The notes: generated by a model not told the origin, from the letters alone. A DNA stretch of 64,000 nucleotides from Devosia sediminis (GCF_016411825.1 NZ_JAEKMH010000002.1:1054001-1118000), one strand, 5' to 3'; shown: positions 1 through 8,592, counted from the first letter of the stretch. Made by a program: numbers and translations.

Positions 1-102
1 GCCAAGACCAAGGCCCAGTACTTCGTCGCTGAACACGACAATCCGACCGATGCCGTGCGCTTCGCCACGCGCTCGATCGCAACCGCCAAGAACTGGAAGT
101 AA
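1..102 (+). CDS. Sugar phosphate isomerase/epimerase-like protein, C-terminal end (partial)
   Basis: Only the last 33 codons are present; the frame is open at base 1 and ends in TAA at 100-102. The residues AEHDNPTDAVRFATRS resemble the C-terminal strand and helix of xylose-isomerase-like TIM-barrel proteins, in which an acidic residue and an H-D-N stretch close the active site. It lies five bases before a Gfo/Idh/MocA oxidoreductase gene, so the two are almost certainly co-transcribed. The assignment rests on a short tail and on context. Confidence 0.55.
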   Translation, partial: AKTKAQYFVAEHDNPTDAVRFATRSIATAKNWK

Positions 103-107
103 GCCAA

Positions 108-1250
108 ATGGCAAAGACCTATGGCGTCGGCATCATGGGTGCCGGCAATATCTCCTCGGCCTATCTGCGCCTCGCGCCCCTGTTCAAGGGGCTCGAGGTC
201 CGCGCCGTGGCCGACATCCGTCCCGAAGCCGCCAAGCTGCGCGCTGACGAGTTTGGTGTGAAGGCTCAGACCCCGGACGAGTTGCTCAAGAACAGCGAAC
301 TTGATGTCATCGTCAACCTGACCATTCCTTCGACCCACTATCAGGTGTCGATGGATATCATCTCGGCCGGCAAGCATTCCTATTCGGAAAAGCCCTTCGT
401 GCTGACCCTCGAAGAGGGCCTTGCCCTCAAGAAGGCAGCCGATGAGCGTGGCCTCAAGGTTGGCGCGGCGCCCGACACCTTCCTCGGGGGCGCGCATCAG
501 CAGGCCCGCGAGATCATCGACTCGGGCAAGCTCGGCAAGATCATGAGCGGCACCACCCACGTCATGAGCCGTGGCATGGAGCACTGGCACCCCAATCCGG
601 ATTTCTTCTTCCAGGTTGGCGGCGGCCCGATCCTCGATCTCGGTCCCTATTACATCACCGATCTCGTGCATCTTCTGGGCCCGGTGAAGCGCCTCTCGGC
701 GTTTACCAACATGGCCCGCGCCGAGCGCATCGTCTCGGCTGATGGTCCCTACAAGGGCTCGACCATCAAGGTCGGCACCCCGACCACCATCCACGGCGTG
801 CTTGAATTCCACTCCGGCGCCATCATCACCATCGGCGCGAGCTGGGACGTGGCGGCCCATGGCCACCACAATATCGAGCTCTACGGCACCGACGGCTCCA
901 TCTTCGTGCCCGATCCGAACTTCTTCGGCGGTGACCTTGTCACCACCGGCATCGAAGGCGTCCGCACACCGGTCGAGCCTTGGGACCATCCCTTCGGCAA
1001 GCCCAACCAGGATCTCGACAAGGACCACCCGCGCGCCAACTACCGTTGCGCCGGCCTTGCCGACATGATGCAGTCCATCGACAATGGCCAGACCGCGCGC
1101 TGCGGCCTCGACGTCGCGCTGCATGTCGTGGAAGTCATGACCGGCCTTCTCAAGGCCGGCGAGACTGGGCAGGTGCTGACCCTGCAGACCACCTGCGAGC
1201 GTCCGCTTGCCCTCGGCATCGAGGAAGCCAAGGCCTTGCTCAAAGCCTGA
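108..1250 (+). CDS. Gfo/Idh/MocA family oxidoreductase
   Basis: A 380-residue NAD(P)-dependent sugar or cyclitol dehydrogenase, presumably cytoplasmic. The N-terminal Rossmann fold begins with GIMGAGNISSAYL (about residues 7-19), and the family EKP motif follows in SEKPFVLTL near residue 93. The C-terminal substrate domain has the typical GGGPILDLGPYYITDLVHLL stretch. ATG 108 follows the stop of the preceding isomerase-like gene by five bases. The neighbours (two TIM-barrel isomerases and a second oxidoreductase) suggest oxidation of a sugar or glycoside followed by isomerisation, as in 3-keto-sugar or inositol-type routes. The substrate cannot be read from sequence. Confidence 0.9.
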   Translation: MAKTYGVGIMGAGNISSAYLRLAPLFKGLEVRAVADIRPEAAKLRADEFGVKAQTPDELLKNSELDVIVNLTIPSTHYQVSMDIISAGKHSYSEKPFVLTLEEGLALKKAADERGLKVGAAPDTFLGGAHQQAREIIDSGKLGKIMSGTTHVMSRGMEHWHPNPDFFFQVGGGPILDLGPYYITDLVHLLGPVKRLSAFTNMARAERIVSADGPYKGSTIKVGTPTTIHGVLEFHSGAIITIGASWDVAAHGHHNIELYGTDGSIFVPDPNFFGGDLVTTGIEGVRTPVEPWDHPFGKPNQDLDKDHPRANYRCAGLADMMQSIDNGQTARCGLDVALHVVEVMTGLLKAGETGQVLTLQTTCERPLALGIEEAKALLKA

Positions 1251-1263
1251 TGGGCGTACCTCA

Positions 1264-1332
1264 TTGACAGGCCGCGGAGGCCGGTCAACACTGCGAACTA
1301 ACATGTCAGGGCGGCGAGCGATCGTCGCCCTC
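1264..1332. other. Intercistronic palindromes (hairpin or operator candidates)
   Basis: Two inverted repeats lie between the first oxidoreductase and the next isomerase gene. The first is TTGACaGGCC-N5-GGCCgGTCAA at 1264-1288. The second is about AGGGCGGCGA paired with TCGTCGCCCT at about 1308-1332. Neither is followed by a run of T, so they look more like an operator or mRNA-stability hairpins than a rho-independent terminator. The function is inferred. Confidence 0.35.
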
Positions 1333-1391
1333 ATTCGTCAATAGGAGCCCCGGCTGATGCGGTTTACGGGGCCGCAAAGAGGAGAGACCAC

Positions 1392-2450
1392 ATGGCCACC
1401 ACCATCAAGGGCCCCGCTATCTTCCTGGCGCAGTTCGCCGGCGACAAGGCCCCCTTCGACAATCTCGACAATATTTGCCGCTGGGCCGCCAGCCTCGGCT
1501 ACAAGGGCGTCCAGATCCCGACCTGGGTTTCGAGCTTCATCGATCTCGAAAAGGCTGCCAATTCAAAGACCTACGCCGACGAGATCAAGGGCATCGTGAA
1601 CAGCCACGGGCTCGAGATCACCGAGCTTTCGACCCACCTTCAGGGCCAGCTCGTCGCCGTCCACCCGGCCTATGACACCGCCTTTGATGGTTTCGCTCCG
1701 GCCTCCGTGCATGGCAATCCAAAAGCCCGTCAGGAATGGGCTGTGCAGACCATGCTCAACGCGGCCAAGGCCTCGCAAAACCTCGGGCTCAAGGCACACG
1801 CGACCTTCTCGGGCGCGCTCGCCTGGCCCTATCTCTATCCTTGGCCGCAGCGCCCGGCCGGCCTTGTCGAAGAAGCCTTCGACGAACTGGCGCGCCGCTG
1901 GACCCCGATTCTAAATGCCTTCGACGAGGCCGGCGTCGACGTCTGCTACGAAATCCATCCCGGCGAGGACCTGCACGACGGCGTTTCCTACGAGATGTTC
2001 CTCGACCGCGTGAAAAACCATCCGCGCGCCAACCTGCTCTACGATCCGAGCCATTTCGTGCTGCAGCAACTCGACTATCTCGACTACATCGACATCTACA
2101 AGGATCGCATCAAGGCCTTCCACGTGAAGGATGCCGAGTTCAATCCGACCGGGCGCCAGGGCGTCTATGGCGGCTTCCAGTCCTGGGTGGACCGGGCGGG
2201 GCGCTTCCGCTCGATCGGCGACGGCCAGGTCGATTTCCCGGCGATCTTCGCCAAGATGGCCGCCAATGATTTCCAGGGCTGGGCCGTGCTCGAGTGGGAA
2301 TGTGCGCTCAAGCATCCGGAAGATGGCGCCCGTGAAGGTGCCGAGCTCATCCAGAGCTACATCATCCGCGTCACCGAGCACGCCTTCGACGATTTCGCCT
2401 CGGGTGGCACCGACAAGGCCGCCAATCGCAAGATGCTCGGACTGTCGTAA
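1392..2450 (+). CDS. Sugar phosphate isomerase/epimerase (xylose-isomerase-like TIM barrel)
   Basis: A 352-residue AP_endonuc_2/xylose-isomerase-like protein. Visible hallmarks are the N-terminal strand-helix pair ending in YKGVQIPTW, the metal-ligand stretch CYEIHPGEDLHDG, LLYDPSHFVLQQ, the FHVKDAEFNP motif and the closing VLEWECALKHPEDGAREG. These supply the Glu/Asp/His divalent-metal site of the family. ATG 1392 is preceded by GGAGAG at good spacing. It is bracketed by two Gfo/Idh/MocA genes, an arrangement common in catabolic loci that oxidise sugars and then isomerise or cleave the keto product. Isomerase, epimerase and beta-eliminating lyase activities all remain possible. Confidence 0.85.
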   Translation: MATTIKGPAIFLAQFAGDKAPFDNLDNICRWAASLGYKGVQIPTWVSSFIDLEKAANSKTYADEIKGIVNSHGLEITELSTHLQGQLVAVHPAYDTAFDGFAPASVHGNPKARQEWAVQTMLNAAKASQNLGLKAHATFSGALAWPYLYPWPQRPAGLVEEAFDELARRWTPILNAFDEAGVDVCYEIHPGEDLHDGVSYEMFLDRVKNHPRANLLYDPSHFVLQQLDYLDYIDIYKDRIKAFHVKDAEFNPTGRQGVYGGFQSWVDRAGRFRSIGDGQVDFPAIFAKMAANDFQGWAVLEWECALKHPEDGAREGAELIQSYIIRVTEHAFDDFASGGTDKAANRKMLGLS

Positions 2451-2471
2451 TATCTGATAGCGCCCTCCAAT

Positions 2472-2530
2472 CGTCATTGCCCGGCTTGTCCGGCAACCCA
2501 TGGACCACCGGGACAAGCCCGGTGGTGACG
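2472..2530. repeat. Composite palindromic intergenic repeat, copy 1
   Basis: Two adjacent palindromes occur here: GTCATTGCCCGGCTTGTCCGG and, a few bases on, ACCACCGGGACAAGCCCGG followed by TGGTGAC. The same pair of modules recurs at 34475-34560, 52903-52978 and 58456-58546, always between genes. This is the structure of a REP/BIME-type mosaic element. It sits between two genes of the sugar cluster and may fold in the transcript. Confidence 0.7.
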
Positions 2531-2564
2531 ATCTACGAGGGACCACGGAACAGGGAGAATTAGA

Positions 2565-3716
2565 ATGGCCGAGAACGGCGCAAAACCAATTCGTCTGGGC
2601 ATGGTCGGCGGTGGTACCGGGGCCTTTATCGGCTACGTACACCGCATCGCCTCGCGGCTTGATGGCGATTTCCAGCTCGTGGCCGGCGCGCTCTCGTCGC
2701 GTCCTGAGGTGGCCAAGGAATCTGGCAAAAATCTCGGCCTGGCCGACGATCGCGTCTATACATCCTACGAGGACATGGCCAAGGCCGAGGCTGCGCGCCC
2801 CGACGGCATCCAGGCCGTCTCCATCGTCACGCCCAACCACATGCATTTCGGCCCGACCAAGGCCTTCCTCGAGGCCGGCATCCACGTGATCTGCGACAAG
2901 CCGATCACCTCGACGCTGGATGACGCGCGCAAGCTCCTCGACATCAAGCCGAAGAACGGCGCCAAATTCCTGCTGACCCACAACTATACCGGCTATCCGC
3001 TGATCCGGCAGGCCCGCGAACTGGTAGCCTCCGGGGCTCTGGGCAAGATCCGTGTCGTCCAGGCCGAATACGCCCAGGACTGGCTCACCGAGGCTGCCGA
3101 CGAGGACAACAAGCAGGCCGCCTGGCGTACCGATCCGGCCCGTTCCGGCGCTGGCGGTTGCATCGGCGACATCGGCACGCATGCCTACAATCTGCTGCGC
3201 TTCGTCACCGGCCTCAAGACCGAGGCCGTCTCGGCGGACCTGACCGCTTTCGTCCCGGGCCGTCAGCTCGATGACAATGTCCACATCATGCTGCGCTTCG
3301 AAGGTGGGGCCAAGGGCATGCTCTGGGCCAGCCAGGTTGCCGTCGGCAAGGAAAACGGGCTGCAGCTCCGCGTCTATGGCGACAAGGGCGGCCTTGAATG
3401 GAGCCAGGAGAACCCGAACTACATGTGGTTCACCGAATTCGGCAAGCCGCGCCAATTGCTGACGCGCGGCGGTTCGATCGCCGTGCCGCCGGCCGCTTCG
3501 ATGAATGTCCGCATCCCCTCGGGTCACCCCGAAGGCTATCTGGAAGCCTTCGCGACCATTTACAGCCAGTTCGCTTCGGTCATCCGCGGTGATGGTGCGG
3601 CCTACGAGAACCTGTTGCCCTCCATGGCCGACGGCATCGAAGGCATGCAGTTCATTACCGCCTCGGTGAAATCGAGCCAGAACGACAGCAAGTGGACGCG
3701 CTTCAGCGACGTCTGA
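2565..3716 (+). CDS. Gfo/Idh/MocA family oxidoreductase
   Basis: A 383-residue NAD(P)-dependent oxidoreductase, paralogous to but clearly distinct from the one at 108-1250. The Rossmann motif is GMVGGGTGAFIGYVH (about residues 11-25). The EKP-type motif appears as CDKPIT, and the catalytic-domain signature is GGCIGDIGTHAYNLLRFVTG with its conserved D-x-G-x-H. GGGAGA lies just upstream of ATG 2565. It is probably the last gene of the sugar cluster, because a weak hairpin with a short T-rich tail (3739-3761) and a convergent gene follow. The GTGAFIGYVHR-type N-terminus is typical of cluster-borne sugar dehydrogenases, but the substrate is unknown. Confidence 0.9.
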   Translation: MAENGAKPIRLGMVGGGTGAFIGYVHRIASRLDGDFQLVAGALSSRPEVAKESGKNLGLADDRVYTSYEDMAKAEAARPDGIQAVSIVTPNHMHFGPTKAFLEAGIHVICDKPITSTLDDARKLLDIKPKNGAKFLLTHNYTGYPLIRQARELVASGALGKIRVVQAEYAQDWLTEAADEDNKQAAWRTDPARSGAGGCIGDIGTHAYNLLRFVTGLKTEAVSADLTAFVPGRQLDDNVHIMLRFEGGAKGMLWASQVAVGKENGLQLRVYGDKGGLEWSQENPNYMWFTEFGKPRQLLTRGGSIAVPPAASMNVRIPSGHPEGYLEAFATIYSQFASVIRGDGAAYENLLPSMADGIEGMQFITASVKSSQNDSKWTRFSDV

Positions 3717-3761
3717 TCGTTCGTTGATCCAGAAGGCCGGCGGTTTGCTCCGCCAGCTTTT

Positions 3762-4622
3762 CTATTGAACGCGTTCGCTGGAAAACCCGCGCTCTTCGAG
3801 CAGCTTGACGACGCTGACATCGCCGGCCAGATGCGCAGCACCGACGACGATCAGCGCGGCCTCGTTATCGCCGAGCATGGTCTCGATCTTCTCCACCCAG
3901 TTGTGGTTGCGGATATCAATGATGCGATCGACCATTTTGGCGTCATAGCCGACGGTCTGGGAATCAAAGGCTTCGCCCAGCGTCTCGGGGTCACCATCCA
4001 TCCAAGCCGAGATCATGGTTTCGACATCCGCCTTGGCCATTGGCAGGGTGTCGAGCGTCGCCTCCAGCATGGTGATCTGCTCGTCCAGCGTGCCGCTCGA
4101 CAGGAATCCCAGTTGTTCCTCGGCGGTTTCGAGGAAGCCCTTGCGCTCGGCGGGCAGTTCCTCGCCAAGCACCATTTCGACGCCGTGGATCGCCTCGAAG
4201 CCCGAATCGAGAAGCGGACCCGAGCCAAGCGTCGTGGCCGCCAGCCACGGCTTCATGGTAAGGAGAGCGGGCATGGGCAGCCCATATTCCGCGGCTGCAT
4301 CGCGCACGCGGTCCGTCAGCTCTGGCCCGATCTGCTCGCTGAGCAGCACACCATCGCGATTGAATCCTAGCTCCATGGAAATGGGCATGATTTCCACCTG
4401 CGCCGCTGCGCTGATGTCAGCTTCGAAGTAGACCCGATCGGCCTTGGAAATCAGTTTGTCGAGGCGCTGCGTGCGCCAGTCCGTGTCCGCGCGCAGCATA
4501 TGCACCGATCCGAACAGCCAGACCGAGCTATCGGCGTCGCTGACTTTCCAGATCGCCGGCGCCGCTGCGGCGGGAGCAATGAGGGCTGCGGTCGCAAGCA
4601 GCATGGTGGAAATTTTGAGCAT
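3762..4622 (-). CDS. TraB/GumN family protein, secreted
   Basis: A 286-residue protein with a clear signal peptide (about residues 1-20, rich in Ala and Leu, ending AAAA). It carries both family motifs: FGSVHML near residues 38-43 and GAAHLAGD near residue 261. TraB/GumN (TIKI-like) proteins have two GX2H-type motifs and are probable metalloproteases or metal-binding proteins, so a periplasmic or membrane-surface role is likely. The gene is monocistronic and convergent with the sugar cluster. The exact activity in bacteria is not established. Confidence 0.85.
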   Translation of the reverse strand: MLKISTMLLATAALIAPAAAAPAIWKVSDADSSVWLFGSVHMLRADTDWRTQRLDKLISKADRVYFEADISAAAQVEIMPISMELGFNRDGVLLSEQIGPELTDRVRDAAAEYGLPMPALLTMKPWLAATTLGSGPLLDSGFEAIHGVEMVLGEELPAERKGFLETAEEQLGFLSSGTLDEQITMLEATLDTLPMAKADVETMISAWMDGDPETLGEAFDSQTVGYDAKMVDRIIDIRNHNWVEKIETMLGDNEAALIVVGAAHLAGDVSVVKLLEERGFSSERVQ

Positions 4623-4710
4623 GAAGTCCTCCGGCGCCTATTTGGGCAGGAGCACGTCTCTCATGCAAGTCGCGAGGGCGTTACCGCTGCGGATAAAGCA
4701 CTGACCCAAT

Positions 4711-4742
4711 AAAACAAAAGCGCCGCAATCTCTTGCGGCGCT
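4711..4742 (-). terminator. Rho-independent terminator after the NDUFS4-like gene
   Basis: A perfect 10-bp stem (4719-4728 with 4733-4742, loop TCTC) is followed on the minus strand by TTTGTTTTA. It lies 28 bases beyond the stop of the gene at 4771-5076 and is one of the clearest intrinsic terminators in the window. Confidence 0.85.
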
Positions 4743-4770
4743 GGATAGGTTCAACGCTGGAAACCCGGAA

Positions 4771-5076
4771 TTAGTGCGTCCAGGGCGTCTTGCGGTCGGA
4801 GCGGAAATTGTCCGGATAGCTCACGCGCTTTGGCGTGGCTTCGTGGGCCGGCTGGACTGAATAGGGAATGCCATTGCGCTGCGCATAGGCCTCGGCCTCT
4901 TCCAGCGTCTCGAACGACAGTTTCACCTGCTGGTTCATGTCGGAGCTGCTGGTATAGCCCATCAGCGGATCGATGCTGCGCGGGGTCGTCGCTTCGTGAA
5001 CCAGGACCCATTGCTTGGACTTGCCCTTGCCGGACTGCATGGCATTGCGGGCGGGTCGGTAGATTCGGGCGGTCAT
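4771..5076 (-). CDS. NADH dehydrogenase (complex I) accessory subunit, NDUFS4-like (ETC complex I subunit family)
   Basis: A 101-residue protein matching the alphaproteobacterial NDUFS4/ETC complex I subunit family. It has an N-terminal ARIYRPARNAMQSGK, a central WVLVHEATTPRSIDPLMGYT, and a C-terminal YPDNFRSDRKTPWTH. These proteins are accessory subunits of respiratory complex I at the peripheral arm, found in alphaproteobacteria and mitochondria. The gene stands alone, with its own terminator downstream and tRNA-Pro upstream on the same strand. Length and the WTH end fit the family well. Confidence 0.9.
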   Translation of the reverse strand: MTARIYRPARNAMQSGKGKSKQWVLVHEATTPRSIDPLMGYTSSSDMNQQVKLSFETLEEAEAYAQRNGIPYSVQPAHEATPKRVSYPDNFRSDRKTPWTH

Positions 5077-5163
5077 GCCAAGTCCTCAACACGATGCACA
5101 GCATCGGACCGAAAAGTGCGACGCGATTTTTCGGTTCATCCGATGCGCCTAAAATAATGCGAT

Positions 5164-5240
5164 TGGTCGGAGTACAAAGATTCGAACTTTGGACCCCCGG
5201 TTCCCAAAACCGGTGCTCTACCAGGCTGAGCTACACTCCG
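5164..5240 (-). tRNA. tRNA-Pro (TGG)
   Basis: The minus strand folds into a 77-nt tRNA with an encoded CCA. The acceptor strand begins CGGAGTG and pairs with CACTCCG-type bases at the 3' side. The D arm contains AGCTCAGCCTGGTAGAGC, the anticodon loop reads TTTGGGA with anticodon TGG, and the T arm contains GTTCGAATC. It decodes CCA and probably other CCN codons. Confidence 0.97.
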
Positions 5241-5298
5241 AGATCGCGCATTTCCGTTAGCCTGTTCGAGGGCAAAGGGCAAGGCCGGTTGCGCCAAC

Positions 5299-6078
5299 AT
5301 GCCCGACTTGACGAAGCTGATGCGGTCAGTGGACAAGTTTGTCATGTTTGATCTCGAAAAGCCCTGGCCCCTCGGACTTGACCGCCGCTCCTGGCCATAT
5401 TTCTTGGTCGCCGTCGCGATTGGGTTGGCCGTGCTGGCCAGCATAGACGTGGCCGCCTCGCGGGGCGCCATAGACTGGCCGGCCGCCTGGCGTGCGCCCT
5501 TCTTCTTCATCACCGAGTATGGCCTTTCGGACTGGATCCTGATTCCCAGCCTGGCGCTGGCGATTCTGTTGCGGCTCGCCATGTTCCCCATGCACGGTGT
5601 GTGGAAGCGGGCGACCGGCGAAGCGGCGATGATTTCCGCCTTCGTTTTCCTCGGTGTCGGCGTGCCGGGCCTGATCACCAACCTGCTGAAGCGCCTCGTG
5701 GGTCGGGGTCGTCCCAGCGAGTTCGAGGCATCAGGCGCCTTCTCCTTCCAGAATTTCGTCAACGACTGGCAATTCCAGAGCTTTCCCAGCGGCCACTCCG
5801 CGACAGCCGTGGCGACGGCCTTTGTGGTCGGTTTCATGGTGCCGCCGCTCTTTCCAATCCTGCTGGTGGTTGGCATCGCAGTAGCCATCTCGCGCGTGCC
5901 TGTGGGTATGCACTACCCCACCGACGTCTTTGCCGGCATTATTGTCGGCATGCTCGGTGCGTATCTGGTACGCAATTTCTTTGCCCGGAAGAACTGGCTT
6001 TTCACCCAGCTCCCCGATGGCCGCATGGTGCTCAAGCCGCTGAGCGGGCTGACGGAGCTGTTTCAGCGCGCCAGCTGA
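5299..6078 (+). CDS. Phosphatase PAP2 family membrane protein
   Basis: A 259-residue integral membrane protein with about six hydrophobic segments. It has the three PAP2 signature motifs in order: KRLVGRGRP (131-139), PSGH (163-166) and R199-x5-H205-x3-D209 in SRVPVGMHYPTDVFAG. His166 and His205 would be the catalytic pair. It probably dephosphorylates a lipid phosphate such as undecaprenyl diphosphate, phosphatidate or a lipid A phosphate; the substrate cannot be decided. Its 3' end overlaps the convergent cystathionine beta-lyase gene by 16 bases. Confidence 0.92.
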   Translation: MPDLTKLMRSVDKFVMFDLEKPWPLGLDRRSWPYFLVAVAIGLAVLASIDVAASRGAIDWPAAWRAPFFFITEYGLSDWILIPSLALAILLRLAMFPMHGVWKRATGEAAMISAFVFLGVGVPGLITNLLKRLVGRGRPSEFEASGAFSFQNFVNDWQFQSFPSGHSATAVATAFVVGFMVPPLFPILLVVGIAVAISRVPVGMHYPTDVFAGIIVGMLGAYLVRNFFARKNWLFTQLPDGRMVLKPLSGLTELFQRAS

Positions 6079-7250
6079 TAGCGCTCTAACCCCGCCGCCA
6101 GATCTGCCTTGAGGTCGTCCACGCCCTCGAAGCCGATATGCACGCGGAAGAGATGGCCGGCATCGTCCCACGGCCTGACCGTTCGTGCCGTCTTGATCGC
6201 CACAGGCAGCAGCAGGCTTTCGTAGCCGCCCCACGAATAGCCCATGGTGAAAAGCTGCAAGTGGTCGACCAGGGCGGCAACCGCCGAGCGCGGCGCGGGG
6301 GCAAGCACGAAGCTGAAAAGGCTCCCCGAGCCGGTAAAGTCGCGCTGCCACAGGTCATGGTCGGGATGGCTGGGCAGGGCAGGGTGCAGCACCTGCGTGA
6401 CAAGCTCCTGCGCCTCAAGCCAGCGGGCGATCTCCAGCGCCCGCTCCTGGTGTTCTTTCATGCGGATGGCGAGCGTCTTGAGCCCTCGCGACACCAGGTA
6501 GGCATCGTCGCCCGAGGTGAAGAAGCCCAGCAGCGTCCTGATGCGCTCGACATCGGCCCAGGCCTCCTCGGTCGTCGAGATCGTTCCGGCAAAGGCGTCG
6601 GAGTGACCCACGAACATCTTGGTCGCCGCATGCACCACGATATCGGCGCCCAGCGCCAATGGCCGATGATAGAGCGGGCTGGCCCAGCTATTGTCGACGA
6701 TCAGCCGGGCGTCGTTGGCACGGGCTGCCGCCGCGAGTGCCGGAATGTCCTGGACTTCGAAGGTCAGCGAGCCCGGGCTTTCCGCCAGCACTGCCCGCGT
6801 ATTGGGCTGCATGAGGTCGGACAAGCCGGCACCGATCCGTGGATCATAAAAGCGGACGCTGACGCCCATCCGCTCGAGAAAGCCATTGGCGAACTTCCGG
6901 CCCGGCTCATAGGCGCTGTCGGTGATCAGCACATCGTCTCCGGCCTTGAGGCAGGACATGAGCGCGATGGTGATGGCGGCCAGGCCTGATGGCACCAGCT
7001 TGGTCCGATAGGCGCCCTCCAATTCACTCACCACCGCCTCGACCGATTCGGTCGTCGGATTGCCCGCGCGGCCATAAAGGAAGCGCTGCGACTGGGCATC
7101 GAGATCGGCCAGCGTTTTGAACAGGACGGTCGAGCCGCGATAAACCGGCGTGTTGACGAATCCGAACTGATCTTCCGGAAAGCGTCCACCATGAGTGAGG
7201 ATGGTTTCGACGGAGGAGGGCCCATTTGTGCCGGTTTCGTGGTCAGTCAT
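6063..7250 (-). CDS. metC: Cystathionine beta-lyase (PLP-dependent)
   Basis: A 395-residue Cys/Met metabolism PLP enzyme of fold type I that converts cystathionine to homocysteine, ammonia and pyruvate. Visible features are YGRAGNPTTESVEAVVSELE (about 59-78), the cofactor-contact DNSWASPLYHRPL, and the Schiff-base lysine in VHAATKMFVGHSDA (Lys211). The C-terminal SWGGYESLLLP is characteristic of beta-lyases. I chose ATG 7250; a TTG at 7322 would add 24 residues unlike the family. It is divergent from the amino-acid transporter operon, from which it is separated by about 215 bp. Confidence 0.92.
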   Translation of the reverse strand: MTDHETGTNGPSSVETILTHGGRFPEDQFGFVNTPVYRGSTVLFKTLADLDAQSQRFLYGRAGNPTTESVEAVVSELEGAYRTKLVPSGLAAITIALMSCLKAGDDVLITDSAYEPGRKFANGFLERMGVSVRFYDPRIGAGLSDLMQPNTRAVLAESPGSLTFEVQDIPALAAAARANDARLIVDNSWASPLYHRPLALGADIVVHAATKMFVGHSDAFAGTISTTEEAWADVERIRTLLGFFTSGDDAYLVSRGLKTLAIRMKEHQERALEIARWLEAQELVTQVLHPALPSHPDHDLWQRDFTGSGSLFSFVLAPAPRSAVAALVDHLQLFTMGYSWGGYESLLLPVAIKTARTVRPWDDAGHLFRVHIGFEGVDDLKADLAAGLERYQLAR

Positions 7251-7336
7251 GCTAGGCTCGGTGCTTAAAAAGAAATCAAACGGGGACGTCTGGCTAAATA
7301 AGAGACAGCTTTCCTGACCCAACCCGCCTTCAGCCC

Positions 7337-7367
7337 TTGACGTTGGTGGGAATAGAGGCTTGCATAC
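7337..7367 (+). promoter_or_regulatory. Candidate sigma-70 promoter of the aap operon
   Basis: TTGACG at 7337-7342 is followed after about 18-19 bases by an AT-richer stretch (GCATAC/CATACC near 7362-7368). It lies about 100 bp before the aapJ start codon, in the gap shared with divergent metC. The -35 is good and the -10 only approximate. Confidence 0.3.
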
Positions 7368-7464
7368 CTATCAGCATCCAAACTGTCACACAAAGGCAGT
7401 GGTGCTCTCGGAGCCGAGGGACCTACGGCTTCGAACACAGGGTCAGGAAACAAAAGGCAAAAAA

Positions 7465-8481
7465 ATGCAAAAAGCGCTCGTAACGATCGCAGTCGCGGCT
7501 TCGCTGGGCCTCGGCGCGACGGCTGCCCAGGCGGCCATTCTCGACGACGTCAAGGCCAAGGGCTACGTTCAGTGTGGTGTGACCGGTGGTGTTCCCGGCT
7601 TCTCCGCGCCCGATTCCAACAACGTGTGGACCGGCCTCGAAGTCGACTTCTGCCGCGCCATGGCCGCAGCGATCTTCAAGGATGCCGACGCGGTTCGCTA
7701 CACCTCGCTGACCAGCCAGGAGCGTTTCACCGCCCTGTCCGCCGGCGAAATCGACGTGCTCTCGCGCACCACCACCTGGACCATGAGCCGCGATACCCAG
7801 CTGGGCATCAGCTTCATCGGCACCATGTTCTATGACGGCCAGGGCTTCATGGTTCGCGAAGCCGACGGCATTGCCTCGGCCCTCGACCTCTCGGGCGCCG
7901 CCATCTGTATCGAATCCGGCACCACCACCGAGCTCAACGCTGCTGACTACTTCGCTGCCAACGGCATGGAGTTCAACACCGTCGTGTTCGTGGACCAGGA
8001 CGAAGTTGTGAAGGCCTATGAAGATGGCCGTTGCGACGTCTACACCACCGACTCTTCGGCTCTTGCTGCCGAACGCTCCAAGTTCGCCAACCCGGCCGAG
8101 CACATCATCCTGCCCGAAATCATCTCCAAGGAACCCCTTGGTCCGGTGGTTCGCGCTGGTGACACCCAGTGGTTCAACCTCGCTCGCTGGACCTACTTCG
8201 CGCTGCTCGAAGCCGAAGAACTCGGCGTGACCTCGGCCAATGTCGACGAAATGCTCGGTTCGGACAATCCGGCCATCAAGCGCCTGCTCGGCGTTGAAGG
8301 CGAGTTCGGTGCCCCCATGGGCGTCGAGAACGACTGGGGCTACCAGATCGTCAAGCTCGTCGGCAACTATGCCGAGATCTACGACAAGCATGTCGGTCCC
8401 GACACCCCGATTGGGCTGGAACGCGGCCTCAACGCTCTGTGGAGCGATGGCGGCATCCAGTACGCTCCGCCGATCCGCTAA
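7465..8481 (+). CDS. aapJ: General L-amino acid ABC transporter, periplasmic substrate-binding protein
   Basis: A 338-residue solute-binding protein that captures L-amino acids in the periplasm for the Aap uptake system. I chose ATG 7465 because it opens directly into a signal peptide (MQKALVTIAVAASLGLG, cleavage after AQAA). The mature part has the family features VQCGVTGGVPGFSAPD, VDFCRAMAAAIF, the DVLSRTTTWTMSRD pocket and the C-terminal GLNALWSDGGIQYAPPIR. It is the first gene of aapJQMP; a strong hairpin after its stop probably keeps its mRNA more abundant than the permease genes. Confidence 0.95.
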   Translation: MQKALVTIAVAASLGLGATAAQAAILDDVKAKGYVQCGVTGGVPGFSAPDSNNVWTGLEVDFCRAMAAAIFKDADAVRYTSLTSQERFTALSAGEIDVLSRTTTWTMSRDTQLGISFIGTMFYDGQGFMVREADGIASALDLSGAAICIESGTTTELNAADYFAANGMEFNTVVFVDQDEVVKAYEDGRCDVYTTDSSALAAERSKFANPAEHIILPEIISKEPLGPVVRAGDTQWFNLARWTYFALLEAEELGVTSANVDEMLGSDNPAIKRLLGVEGEFGAPMGVENDWGYQIVKLVGNYAEIYDKHVGPDTPIGLERGLNALWSDGGIQYAPPIR

Positions 8482-8497
8482 AACCGATCAAATTGGT

Positions 8498-8530
8498 CCG
8501 GCGCTCCCTCGCGGAGCGCCGGTCTCTTTG
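8498..8530 (+). terminator. Intercistronic hairpin after aapJ (attenuator or stability element)
   Basis: A perfect 10-bp GC-rich stem (8498-8507 with 8513-8522, loop CTCGC) is followed by TCTCTTTG, only a weak T-run. In binding-protein operons a hairpin here usually partly terminates transcription or protects the 3' end of the binding-protein message. The operon continues with aapQ 63 bases later. Confidence 0.65.
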
Positions 8531-8592
8531 TTCTGTCAGCTGACGCGCCTCCGTGGCGTGCAGAAGGCCTTTTGCGGCCAAGGTACAGCCAC

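Noticed and set aside
7261-7322. A longer metC starting at TTG 7322
   Set aside because: The added residues contain a hydrophobic, non-family sequence, and ATG 7250 gives the expected start of a beta-lyase.
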